From contig JAKSLV010000016.1 in assembly GCA_024401025.1 (NCBI GenBank), forward strand, positions 1 through 34,592: a stretch of 34,592 nt of DNA. The letters run 5' to 3'. The notes below the pieces were generated by a model that worked only from the letters and a program-made list of their open reading frames with translations, did not search any database and was not told the origin of the DNA. Positions 1 to 8,513 of this stretch are shown in pieces (positions within the stretch are counted from its first letter, which is position 1; each line of letters starts with the position of its first letter). A program made the position numbers and the translations under genes. This DNA comes from Bacteroidales bacterium (GTDB taxonomy: Bacteria; Bacteroidota; Bacteroidia; Bacteroidales; UBA3824).

Positions 1-74
1 ACGCCACAGCAGGCGGCAAGAATTCAGCCGGTCTCCAGGCAGCCGTAGAGAAGGCAAAATCAATGTTGAAGTAA
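1..74 (+). CDS. 3' end of an unidentified gene (truncated by window edge)
   Basis: An open frame enters from the left edge and ends with TAA at 72-74; its last visible residues read ATAGGKNSAGLQAAVEKAKS followed by MLK. The alanine/lysine-rich, probably helical tail has no diagnostic motif and I do not recognise the family. The next gene starts 160 bp downstream behind its own promoter-like sequence, so co-transcription is not required. The fragment is too short for a functional call; that it is coding is inferred only from the clean frame and plausible composition. Confidence 0.4.
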   Translation, partial: ATAGGKNSAGLQAAVEKAKSMLK

Positions 75-166
75 AATTTTTGTTGGCATAGTATTTTTAT
101 TTTGCGTCATTGCTGCAAGGGAAACCGAGTGGCAATGGCGTTTTTTTTTGTTTTTGTATTACTTTT

Positions 167-199
167 TTTGCTATTGGTATTTATTTTGTTTTATATTTG
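167..199 (+). promoter_or_regulatory. Bacteroidota-type promoter for the TonB-dependent receptor
   Basis: TTTG at 167-170 and TATATTTG at 192-199 match the -33 TTTG and -7 TAnnTTTG elements, with a 21-bp spacer, slightly longer than the usual 19-20. It lies about 35 bp before the chosen ATG at 235. The surrounding T-rich DNA makes chance TTTG matches common, so the -33 element is less certain than the -7. Confidence 0.45.
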
Positions 200-234
200 C
201 ATTATCTTTCAAATACAACTAACAAGACTTGGAT

Positions 235-3093
235 ATGAGGAATTTTTTATTGATTTTTTTTGTGCTTTTGCTGTCTTGCAATGATGCGTTGGCTCAGATT
301 GTTATGAGCGGCAAGGTGGTAACCACCAGAGACGAGGCCCTTGTGGGCGCTCTTTTGGTGGTGGAAGATACGGATTTGGCCGCCCTGTCCGACAATCAGG
401 GCTATTATGTGCTCAAGATTCCGGAGCAGTATGCCGGAAAGATGGTATCGGTATCGTATTACGGATACAAAAACTTGCAGATTCCCGTAGAGGAAGGCAC
501 TGTGAATGTGGTGCTTACCGACCGTCCCTCGCAGTTGGTGGACGAGGTTACCGTAAGTACTCAGAAGAGGGCTCAGCGCGAGGTGGAGGTGCCAATTGCC
601 ATGACTGTGCTCACCACCAACAGGATGAGGCTGCAAAACTACAATCAGATCGACGAGATGTCGTTTTTTATTCCGGCGCTTCAGAATAATTTCCAGGACT
701 ATGCCACCGGCGTGTATGGAATCCGTGGCGTAACATCAGACGGTATAGAAAGCTACGCACAGCAGCGCATATCGGTATACCTCGACAATATTTCCATCGG
801 ACGCCTTCAGACATCCATAATAGAGCCGCTCGACCTGGCGCGTGTGGAGGTGGTGAGGGGGCCTCAGGGTACTCTTTTTGGACGCGGCGCGCTGGTGGGT
901 GCGGTGCAGTATGTGCGCAACAAGCCGGCTAGGAACTTCGATTTTAATGTTATGGCCAATTACGGCGCCTACAATCAGCGCGGCGGAGAGCTGATGCTGA
1001 ACACTCCTTGGGGCAGCAGGGTATCCAACCGACTGGCTTTCAGATACGATGCCCACGACGGATACATCAAGAATCTGGCCGGAGGATCTGCCAACGGCAA
1101 GAGCGCCTTTGCTATTAAGAATGCCACGTCGGTTTTCCTGAAAGACAGCAGCTCGGCCATCACCCTTACTCTCGATATGCTGCGCAACAACAATTCCACC
1201 ACAAGTTTCAAGACCAATCGTCTGGGCACTCCCGACGATCCCGACAACAAGTCGCCTTTTACGGCTGCGTATTTCAATGGCGGCGATACTCTGGGTCTCG
1301 ACAGGAGTGTCTACAACGCAATACTTCAGTACGACGGCCGCATAGGAAACCATCTGACCATCACAAACACCATAGGTGCCAGGTATTATGATTGCAATCT
1401 GGGTTTCGATGTTGACGGTTCGTACAGGAACATTCTTCTGGGCTACGACATCGCCAAGGGACATCAGCTGAGCGAGGAGCTGCGCCTAAACTGGGACAAC
1501 GGCAAAAACCTGAGCGGATTTTTCGGAATGTCGTATGTTTATGAGTACAACGAGCATCAGTACATTCTGGGTGGCAACATGGGTTTTGTGTTCCCTATTG
1601 TGGTGGGTCCCAAGATGTATGTGGAGCTTCAGAGCGTGCCTGATCTTATAGGATTGTCTGTGGTATCATCGTTCAACGATCTGGCCGACCAGGTGAAGGC
1701 CGCCGTGCCAGGCGCCGACGAGCAGGTGGACGCCTTGATGGCCACTTTCATGCCGCTGGCGCGCAAGGGCGTGGCCGACAAACTTAGGGAGCGCTACGAC
1801 AAGCTTTACCGAAAGTCCGACCACTGGGAAAAGACTCCCGACCTTGTGGCCGAATCTGCCGACGTGATATACGATGTGCTTGGCAGTCAGTTGAAGAATA
1901 TTATGGATTCCAATCCTCAGGTGGGTGCCATTATGGGCGCCGTGATGGGGGAGGCCTCATTAGACCAATTCCTCCACAGCTTGAGAATAGAAGACCAGCT
2001 GGCTCAGAACGAGATGCTTTCGGCAATATCCAACGTGTATCTGCCTGACGACTATTACGAAAACGCCACCGACAAGTGCAAGACTTACGAGTTTGGAATT
2101 TTTGCCGACCTCACATGGAATTTCTGGCGAAACCTCTATTTCACCGTTGGTCTGCGAGGCACCGACGAATCCATGAGGACCGGATATTTTTCCACCAGCG
2201 ACGTGGCTCCAATAATCAATCAGTCGCTGCTGCTTACCTCGTCTAACGGCCAGCAGCTCTGGACCGAGCGCAAATACCGCTCGTGGGTGGGCCGTGCCGT
2301 GCTCAACTGGAAGTTCGACGCCCGACACAATGTGTACGCATCAGCATCCAAGGGACGACGCCCGGCTCAGGTTTACTACGACCTAAGGCCTGATATCGTG
2401 GTGGAGCTGCGCCCCGAGCATCTCTACAACTACGAGATAGGCGTAAAGGGTATCTCTCAGAACGGATACTTCAACTATAATGTGGCCAACTATTATTATG
2501 TATGGCACCATTTCCAGAGCACCGAGTATGGCATGCGCCCCGATGGCAGCGTGGGATACATCACCAACGACAAGGGACGTGCGCGCGGTTTCGGAATCGA
2601 CGGATCGCTCATATACAAGTTCGGTCCCAAGCTCACCACCTTCATCGACTACACATTCTGCAACGGCCGTTTCGCCGACAAGGATATGGACGACAAGGAG
2701 CAGGAGCTCAAGGGCAACCGCTTCCGCCTAAACCCCGAGCACAAGTTCGATGTCGGTTTCAATATCACTCATCAGTTTGGCGGACCCAACAAGGTGCTCC
2801 ACATCCACCCCTCGGTGGCCTTTGTGGGCAAATACTATTTCAGCGAGCCCAACGTCTCGTACCTGCGTCAGGACGCCTATTCGATGGCCAACCTCAATGT
2901 GGGCTATCAGTGGACTGATTCGCGCAATATTGTCTACGACATCAGCCTTTACGGCAAAAACCTCTTTAATTCGAAGTATTGCGTGGATGCCGGCAACTCC
3001 GGCGATGTGTTCGGATACCCCACCTATGTGGCCGGCGCACCGCTCACATTCGGCGTTGTGTTCAGGGCAGGCCTCAGCCCTCGCATTCATTAA
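235..3093 (+). CDS. TonB-dependent outer-membrane receptor with N-terminal CarboxypepD_reg-like domain
   Basis: A 952-residue outer-membrane, TonB-energised transporter. ATG at 235 was preferred to TTG at 229 because it starts directly with a signal peptide (MRNFLLIFF..., cleavage near ALA-Q21). Residues ~25-100 form a carboxypeptidase-regulatory-like beta domain (GKVVTTRDEALVGALLVVED). The plug follows (~105-225) with a TonB-box-like VDEVTVSTQKR and the conserved stretch ARVEVVRGPQGTLFGRGALV, then a beta-barrel ending in an aromatic-rich C terminus. The plug resembles siderophore/pesticin-type (FyuA-like) receptors rather than SusC, and no SusD gene follows. Residues ~453-608 form an unusual charged, helix-like insertion within the barrel. 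The substrate is unknown; adjacent thiD is convergent and does not imply thiamine uptake. The stop codon overlaps that of thiD within a shared TTAA. Confidence 0.9.
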   Translation: MRNFLLIFFVLLLSCNDALAQIVMSGKVVTTRDEALVGALLVVEDTDLAALSDNQGYYVLKIPEQYAGKMVSVSYYGYKNLQIPVEEGTVNVVLTDRPSQLVDEVTVSTQKRAQREVEVPIAMTVLTTNRMRLQNYNQIDEMSFFIPALQNNFQDYATGVYGIRGVTSDGIESYAQQRISVYLDNISIGRLQTSIIEPLDLARVEVVRGPQGTLFGRGALVGAVQYVRNKPARNFDFNVMANYGAYNQRGGELMLNTPWGSRVSNRLAFRYDAHDGYIKNLAGGSANGKSAFAIKNATSVFLKDSSSAITLTLDMLRNNNSTTSFKTNRLGTPDDPDNKSPFTAAYFNGGDTLGLDRSVYNAILQYDGRIGNHLTITNTIGARYYDCNLGFDVDGSYRNILLGYDIAKGHQLSEELRLNWDNGKNLSGFFGMSYVYEYNEHQYILGGNMGFVFPIVVGPKMYVELQSVPDLIGLSVVSSFNDLADQVKAAVPGADEQVDALMATFMPLARKGVADKLRERYDKLYRKSDHWEKTPDLVAESADVIYDVLGSQLKNIMDSNPQVGAIMGAVMGEASLDQFLHSLRIEDQLAQNEMLSAISNVYLPDDYYENATDKCKTYEFGIFADLTWNFWRNLYFTVGLRGTDESMRTGYFSTSDVAPIINQSLLLTSSNGQQLWTERKYRSWVGRAVLNWKFDARHNVYASASKGRRPAQVYYDLRPDIVVELRPEHLYNYEIGVKGISQNGYFNYNVANYYYVWHHFQSTEYGMRPDGSVGYITNDKGRARGFGIDGSLIYKFGPKLTTFIDYTFCNGRFADKDMDDKEQELKGNRFRLNPEHKFDVGFNITHQFGGPNKVLHIHPSVAFVGKYYFSEPNVSYLRQDAYSMANLNVGYQWTDSRNIVYDISLYGKNLFNSKYCVDAGNSGDVFGYPTYVAGAPLTFGVVFRAGLSPRIH

Positions 3094-3908
3094 TCCTGCC
3101 AGAATTCCCAGAAATGCTTTACGGGGCCGTGCCCGTGGCCAATGCTGTAGCCCGCGCCGGCCTCTATGGCCTTGTGGAGATATTGCTTGGCCTTGCCCAC
3201 GGCCTGCTCCAGGTCCATGCCCAGAGCCAGATACGATGCCATTGCCGACGACATTGTGCATCCCGTGCCGTGCGTGTTGCATGATTCCACCCTGGGCGCG
3301 CTGTAGCGGCTTGTGCGTCCGTTTCCGGCATTGTATAATACATCCGTAAGTACGTCGGTATCAGCCAGATGGCCGCCCTTCAGCAGCACCGATCCGCCGG
3401 TTATCTTATGTAGCTGATACGCACATTCTTCCATTTGGCTGATGCTTCCGATACTTGTTCCAAGCAGCGCCTCGGCCTCGGGCAGGTTGGGGGTTATCAC
3501 GCTCGACAGCGGCATCAGCTGGCTTATGAGGGCCTCCATGGCGTCGGGCTGAAGCAGCGGATGCCCCGATGTGGATATCATCACCGTATCCAGCACCTTG
3601 GGTATGCCTTGGGCACATTCGCGCAGGGCATCCGCCACGGCCAATACAGTATCGGCCTTCGACAGCATGCCTATCTTTATGGCCTGCGCGCCCATGTCGC
3701 TTATCACCGATTTTATCTGGGCCTTTATCACGCTGGCTGGTATGTCGTGTATGTCGCTCACGCCCAGTGTGTTCTGTACCGTTACGGCCGTTATGGCGCA
3801 TTGGGCGTAGCATCCGCAGGCGCTTATGGTTTTTATGTCGGCGGGTATGCCTGCGCCGCCGCCGCTGTCGGTGCCTGCAATGGCAAGCACGGTATGGTAT
3901 TTCTGCAT
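3090..3908 (-). CDS. thiD: Hydroxymethylpyrimidine/phosphomethylpyrimidine kinase
   Basis: A 272-residue cytoplasmic ribokinase-fold enzyme that phosphorylates HMP and HMP-phosphate to HMP-pyrophosphate in thiamine diphosphate synthesis. Diagnostic features are the N-terminal substrate loop AIAGTDSGGGAGIPADIKTI (residues ~9-28), the central IKIGMLSKADTVLAVADAL, PNLPEAEALLG, and the C-terminal anion-hole/catalytic region THGTGCTMSSAMASYLALG. The length is normal for stand-alone ThiD, with no fused ThiE or TenA. It stands alone: no thiC, thiE or thiG neighbours and no recognisable TPP riboswitch in the 222-bp upstream gap. thiL is in the same window at 28.4-29.4 kb, but not linked. A -7-like TAAATTTG lies at 3929-3936. 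Confidence 0.95.
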   Translation of the reverse strand: MQKYHTVLAIAGTDSGGGAGIPADIKTISACGCYAQCAITAVTVQNTLGVSDIHDIPASVIKAQIKSVISDMGAQAIKIGMLSKADTVLAVADALRECAQGIPKVLDTVMISTSGHPLLQPDAMEALISQLMPLSSVITPNLPEAEALLGTSIGSISQMEECAYQLHKITGGSVLLKGGHLADTDVLTDVLYNAGNGRTSRYSAPRVESCNTHGTGCTMSSAMASYLALGMDLEQAVGKAKQYLHKAIEAGAGYSIGHGHGPVKHFWEFWQD

Positions 3909-3928
3909 GATGTTCCGTTTTTGTGCGG

Positions 3929-3936
3929 CAAATTTA
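3929..3936 (-). promoter_or_regulatory. -7 box upstream of thiD
   Basis: Reading the minus strand, TAAATTTG fits TAnnTTTG about 20 nt before the thiD ATG. No TTTG is present at the right distance for a -33 element, so only half of the promoter is supported. Confidence 0.35.
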
Positions 3937-4073
3937 CTCCAAAAAAATATTTCCGGCGGCCTTTTCCATGTATTTTTTTCTTTCGGGCTGAAGCTTCAGT
4001 TCTCCGCCCTTGCCCTCCTATGCCTGTGCTTGCCCTGAAGCCTCCGAAAAATGGAAAACTGCATAAAAAAATC

Positions 4074-4104
4074 TTTGCGCAATCAAAAAAAACAATTACC
4101 TTTG
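4074..4104 (+). promoter_or_regulatory. Strong Bacteroidota promoter for the serine palmitoyltransferase homologue
   Basis: TTTG at 4074-4077, a spacer of exactly 19 bp, then TACCTTTG at 4097-4104: a perfect match to TTTG-N19-TAnnTTTG. It lies 26 bp before the ATG at 4131 and helps reject the far-upstream in-frame start of the longer open frame. Confidence 0.8.
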
Positions 4105-4130
4105 CCCGAAAGAAACATAATACACAAAAT

Positions 4131-5396
4131 ATGGATATTTTTGACAGAATAGAAGCTTCTACAGGTGGTCCTATCGGACAGTACCGCCAGAAGATCGAGG
4201 GTTACTACACCTTCCCAAAGCTTGAGGGTGAGCTTGGTCCTCACATGACTTTCAATGGCCAGCCAGTTCTCAACTGGTCGCTCAACAACTACCTTGGCCT
4301 TGCCAACGATCCCGAGATCCGCAAGGTGGATGCCGAGGCTGCCGCCAAGTGGGGTATGGCTTATCCTATGGGCGCCAGAATGCTCACCGGCCACACAGCT
4401 CTCCACGAGCAGCTCGAGAAGGAGCTTGCCGAGTTCGAGAAGAAAGAGGCCGCCTACGAGTTCAACTTCGGTTACCAGGGTATCGTTTCTTGTATCGACG
4501 CTCTCGTAACACGTCACGATGTTATCGTATATGATGCCGAGATCCACGCATGCCTTACCGACGGCAAGCGTCTCCACCAGGGCAGCAGCTACTCTTACCG
4601 TCACAACGACATCAAGAGCTGCGAGCAGAAGCTCAAGGTGGCTTGCCAGAAGGCTGAGGAGCAGGGCGGCGGCGTTCTCCTTATCACCGAGGGTGTTTAC
4701 GGTATGACCGGAGCTCTTGGTATCCTCGACCAGATTTGCGCTCTCAAGAAGAAATACAACTTCCGCGTTATGATCGACGACGCCCATGGTTTCGGCGTTA
4801 TGGGTCCTACAGGCCGTGGTACATCAGAGCACTTCGGCGTTATGGACGAGGTGGATATCTACATAGGCGCATACGCCAAGAGTATGGCCACCATCGGCGG
4901 TTTCGTAGCATCAGAGAAGAGAGTAATCGACTACCTTAAGTACAACATGAGATCTCAGATGTACGCAAAGAGCCTTCCAATGCCTATCGTTGAGGGCTGT
5001 CTTAAGCGTCTCGAGATTATCCGTGGCGAGAAGGGTCAGCAGCAGCGCGAGAAACTCTGGAAGATTACAAAGCGTCTCCACGAGGGCTTCCGCAACCTGG
5101 GCTTCGATATAGGTCCTGCCGAGGCTTGCGTGGCTCCTGTAAGCATCAAGGGTGGCGTAGAGCAGGCCACACGTATGGCTCTCGACCTCAGAGAGAACTA
5201 CAAGATTTTCTGTTCTATCGTAATCTACCCTGTAATTCCTCCGGGAATGGTAATCTTCCGCATCATCACCACAGCGGCCCACACCGAGGAAGATGTTGAC
5301 TACACACTAAAGGCCTTCACCGAGATCCGCGAGAAACTCAACCGCGGCGAGTACGACGGCGAGATGCCTGATGTAGTAAAGCTTCTCAAGAAGTAA
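4131..5396 (+). CDS. spt: Alpha-oxoamine synthase, probable serine palmitoyltransferase
   Basis: A 421-residue PLP-dependent fold-type I enzyme. The frame is open from 3435, but the ATG at 4131 just behind a perfect promoter begins the family's usual N terminus (MDIFDRIEAS). Landmarks are NYLGLANDPEIRKVD, MAYPMGARMLTGHTALHEQL, the PLP-stacking/aspartate region MIDDAHGFGVMGPTGRG, and Schiff-base Lys250 in AYAKSMATIGGF. The AOS family includes glycine C-acetyltransferase (Kbl), BioF, HemA and serine palmitoyltransferase. The N-terminal extension and DDAHGFG context resemble the Bacteroidota enzyme that condenses serine with an acyl-CoA in the first step of sphingolipid synthesis. Kbl is the main alternative: no tdh or bio genes are nearby. 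It is monocistronic, with its own promoter and a following terminator. Codon use is moderately biased, suggesting good expression. Confidence 0.75.
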   Translation: MDIFDRIEASTGGPIGQYRQKIEGYYTFPKLEGELGPHMTFNGQPVLNWSLNNYLGLANDPEIRKVDAEAAAKWGMAYPMGARMLTGHTALHEQLEKELAEFEKKEAAYEFNFGYQGIVSCIDALVTRHDVIVYDAEIHACLTDGKRLHQGSSYSYRHNDIKSCEQKLKVACQKAEEQGGGVLLITEGVYGMTGALGILDQICALKKKYNFRVMIDDAHGFGVMGPTGRGTSEHFGVMDEVDIYIGAYAKSMATIGGFVASEKRVIDYLKYNMRSQMYAKSLPMPIVEGCLKRLEIIRGEKGQQQREKLWKITKRLHEGFRNLGFDIGPAEACVAPVSIKGGVEQATRMALDLRENYKIFCSIVIYPVIPPGMVIFRIITTAAHTEEDVDYTLKAFTEIREKLNRGEYDGEMPDVVKLLKK

Positions 5397-5423
5397 GTTT
5401 TTTAAGGTTTAGCATAATATATT

Positions 5424-5463
5424 AAAGTGTCTGTCTCATGATGAGGCGGACACTTTTTTTGTA
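5424..5463 (+). terminator. Intrinsic terminator after spt
   Basis: Stem AAAGTGTC (5424-5431) pairs with GACACTTT (5449-5456). An inner CTCAT/ATGAG pairing extends it, and a T-run follows to about 5460. It lies 28 bp after the stop and separates spt from the 33-bp array. Confidence 0.85.
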
Positions 5464-5468
5464 TTCAA

Positions 5469-5633
5469 ACTCCGAAAAGGTGTGCTTTGGGTCCTAAAAC
5501 AACTCAGAAAAAGTGTGGTAAAGTAAAGAATAAATTACGGAAAAAGTGTGGTTTTTGCTTGTAAAATACTCCGAAAAAGTGTATATTTGTGCTCAAAATA
5601 ACCCCGAAAAAGTGTTGAAATGAAAAGGAAAAT
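5469..5633 (+). repeat. Five-unit, exactly 33-bp tandem repeat array preceding the DUF4143 ATPase
   Basis: Five units start at 5469, 5502, 5535, 5568 and 5601. Each carries a core close to ACTCCGAAAAAGTGT in its first 15 bp (variants ACTCAG..., TTACGG..., ACCCCG...) followed by 18 bp of looser T- then A-rich sequence. The distance between core G residues (5474, 5507, 5540, 5573, 5606) is 33 bp each time. Unit 4 contains a -7-like TATATTTG (5582-5589), and unit 5 runs through the ATG at 5620. There is no continuous open frame through all units (a TAA falls in the apparent frame), so they are non-coding. It may be an operator array, a set of duplicated promoter units, or an iteron-like element; the role is inferred, the periodicity is seen. 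Confidence 0.9.
5582..5589 (+). promoter_or_regulatory. -7 box for the DUF4143 ATPase inside repeat unit 4
   Basis: TATATTTG fits TAnnTTTG and sits 30 bp before the ATG at 5620. A partial -33 (CTTG, 5558-5561) lies 20 bp upstream. Repeat cores flank the box on both sides, so anything bound to the repeats could control this promoter. Confidence 0.5.
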
Positions 5634-6909
5634 TTACACTGAGTTGCTGGAATGGAAAAATTCTGATGCCCGCAAGCCGTTGATTATCAGTGGTGCCCGT
5701 CAGGTGGGTAAGACATGGATAATGAATGAGTTTGGAAAACGGGAATATTCCAACGTAATTTACGCCAATTTTGACAATGACAACAGACTCCGCAATCTTT
5801 TTGAGCAGGATTATGATATAAACAGGATTCTCCTGACACTTCAGGCCCTTATTGGTGTAAAGGCTGAGCCCGGCAAGACATTGATTATCCTCGACGAGAT
5901 TCAGGAAGTGCCCAAAGGACTCGGCTCGCTGAAATATTTCTGTGAGAATGCGCCGGAATACCATGTGATGGTGGCTGGCTCCCTGCTTGGCATAGCCTTG
6001 CATCCGGGTACATCGTTTCCTGTCGGCAAGGTGGATATGATTGACATTCACCCGATGGATTTCGAGGAATTTCTCTGGGCTTCTGGCAACGAGTTGCTTG
6101 TGGATGTCCTGAAATCAAGGGATTTTTCCGTAATCAACAGCATCAGCAGCAAATACATAGAATTGCTTCGTCTATATTACTTTGTAGGCGGAATGCCGGA
6201 GGCTGTTGATAGTTTCTTCAGGCTCAGGGATTTAAAGAAAGTGCGCAAGATACAGAACAACATACTTTCGGCGTATAAGGACGACATATCCAAACATGCG
6301 CCCAAGCACGAGGTTCAGCGCATAAATATGGTGATGGATTCCATTCCGTCACAGTTGGCCAAGGAAAACAAGAAATTCATCTTCGGCGCTATAAAGAAAG
6401 GTGCGAGAGCCAATGATTTCGAGATTGCCATTCAGTGGCTGATAGATTGCGGCATAGTCCACAAGGTATCGAGGGTGAGTGACGTGAAACTTCCATTGAA
6501 ATTCTACGAGGACCTTAACGCATTCAAGCTCTTTTTCGTGGATTGCGGATTGCTCGGGGCATTGTCGCAGGCTCCAGCCGATCAGATTATCGTTGGCAAC
6601 AACATCTTCAGCGAATACAAGGGAATGTTTACCGAGCAGTTTGTGCATCAGCAGCTTGTGTCACGCAACGACCTCTTCATATATTACTGGAGCAGCGAGA
6701 AACGGGAGTTTGAACTCGATTTTGTGGTTCAGAAAGAGTCAAGACTGATACCCGTTGAGGTAAAGGCCGAGGGCAACGTGCATGCCCGCTCATTGCGCAA
6801 TTTCATGCAAAAACATCAGGAACTCAAGGCCGTACGGGTTTCTATGCTCGACTACATCGACCAGGAATGGATGGAGAACTGGCCGCTGTTCGCAGTGGGA
6901 GAGATGTAA
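5620..6909 (+). CDS. AAA-family ATPase with C-terminal DUF4143 nuclease-like domain
   Basis: A 429-residue protein of the AAA_14/DUF4143 group, abundant in Bacteroidota and archaea and of unsettled function. Walker A is GARQVGKT (residues 25-32) and Walker B LIILDEIQE (88-96); AGSLLG and MDFEEFLWA follow the ATPase core as usual. The C-terminal third carries a PD-(D/E)xK-like signature, ELDFVV...LIPVEVKAEG, typical of the restriction-endonuclease-like fold of DUF4143. No signal peptide or membrane segment is visible, so it should be cytoplasmic. All motifs are intact and the length is full. The ATG lies inside unit 5 of the 33-bp array, which suggests control by whatever binds there. It is followed by the ruin of another ATPase of related architecture, suggesting repeated acquisition between spt and gapA. 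Family assignment is firm; biological role is not. Confidence 0.9.
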   Translation: MKRKIYTELLEWKNSDARKPLIISGARQVGKTWIMNEFGKREYSNVIYANFDNDNRLRNLFEQDYDINRILLTLQALIGVKAEPGKTLIILDEIQEVPKGLGSLKYFCENAPEYHVMVAGSLLGIALHPGTSFPVGKVDMIDIHPMDFEEFLWASGNELLVDVLKSRDFSVINSISSKYIELLRLYYFVGGMPEAVDSFFRLRDLKKVRKIQNNILSAYKDDISKHAPKHEVQRINMVMDSIPSQLAKENKKFIFGAIKKGARANDFEIAIQWLIDCGIVHKVSRVSDVKLPLKFYEDLNAFKLFFVDCGLLGALSQAPADQIIVGNNIFSEYKGMFTEQFVHQQLVSRNDLFIYYWSSEKREFELDFVVQKESRLIPVEVKAEGNVHARSLRNFMQKHQELKAVRVSMLDYIDQEWMENWPLFAVGEM

Positions 6910-6969
6910 AAAAAATGTTTTTTCCTTTGTGGAAGTGTTTTCCTTTCCAAAAATCTTTTCCTATCTTTG

Positions 6970-7276
6970 TAACGGCCGTTTGATACTCCGTGATTAAGAC
7001 CAATACTCAGGCCTTGTGCTCGAGCAGTATTTCCGGCAGAAATACTCCGAGGAAGAGCCCGTAACAGCCGTTGGCAGCTACTGGGACCGCAAGGGCGAGT
7101 GCGAGATAGACCTTGTCGCCATCAACGGCATTGACCATACGGCCACCATTGCCGGGGTGAAGCGAAATCCGGATAAATACAAGCCCGCACTGTTGCAGGC
7201 AAAGGTTGACAAAATCGCCCATTTGCTTGATGGTTATGACGTGAAGGTTTTGGTATTGAGCATGTGCGAGATGTAG
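6970..7276 (+). pseudogene. C-terminal remnant of a second ATPase (DUF234-like nuclease end), nonsense-broken
   Basis: The frame reads NGRLILRD, then an in-frame TAA (6995-6997), then DQYSGLVLEQYFRQKY and on to SYWDRKGECEIDLVAI, ending MCEM with TAG at 7274-7276. The joined text matches the C-terminal part of archaeal-type ATPases with a DUF234 end (family pattern ...LRDY..YSG.VLE.YFR...WWDRKGE.EID...). Here TAA replaces what is normally a tyrosine. The usual E-x-K nuclease signature is also damaged: AGVKRN has glycine (codon 7154-7156) where EVKRN is expected. No Walker A or B region exists upstream, because the intact DUF4143 gene ends at 6909. A GTG at 7016 could in principle start an 86-residue peptide, but this looks like a decaying fragment. 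Confidence 0.75.
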
Positions 7277-7345
7277 CCACAATCCTTAACCCAAATTTAA
7301 CGAAAAAAATCTCAAAAAAATAGTACAACTAAAAAAAATATTTCA

Positions 7346-8407
<1,062 letters not shown>

Positions 8408-8451
8408 TTTCTGTTAGCTGAGTAAACACTCAACCGTAGAAAACTTATTTC

Positions 8452-8493
8452 GGGCCGGTGTATCACAAACGCGTGATTCGCCGGCCTTTTTTT
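8452..8493 (+). terminator. Strong intrinsic terminator after gapA
   Basis: GGCCGG (8453-8458) pairs with CCGGCC (8481-8486). The stem continues through ATCAC/GTGAT to a small loop, and a seven-T run follows (8487-8493). It lies 45 bp after the gapA stop. Confidence 0.9.
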
Positions 8494-8513
8494 GTGTATA
8501 TACAAAAAAAAGC

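Noticed and set aside
102-284. Small hydrophobic plus-strand frame overlapping the TonB receptor start
   Set aside because: It arises from the T-rich promoter region and overlaps the signal peptide of the receptor in another frame; no start signal supports it.
235-3093. Thiamine-specific TonB receptor, because thiD is adjacent
   Set aside because: The genes are convergent, share no promoter and have no riboswitch; the plug resembles general siderophore-type receptors.
3909-4130. TPP riboswitch upstream of thiD
   Set aside because: No CTGAGA-type or other conserved THI-element segment could be found on the minus strand; the gap is explained by two back-to-back promoters.
3435-4130. Long N-terminal extension of the spt reading frame
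   Set aside because: This part is antisense to thiD and its amino-acid composition is not protein-like; the promoter at 4074-4104 and the conserved N terminus fix the start at 4131.
5469-5633. CRISPR-like array
   Set aside because: The unit is 33 bp in total, with a ~15-bp core and only ~18 bp between cores; this is too short for repeat-spacer structure, the intervening parts are partly similar to one another, and no cas genes are nearby.
7016-7276. Genuine small gene starting at GTG
   Set aside because: Homology continues upstream through an in-frame stop codon and the catalytic glutamate is lost, which fits a decayed C terminus better than a short gene.
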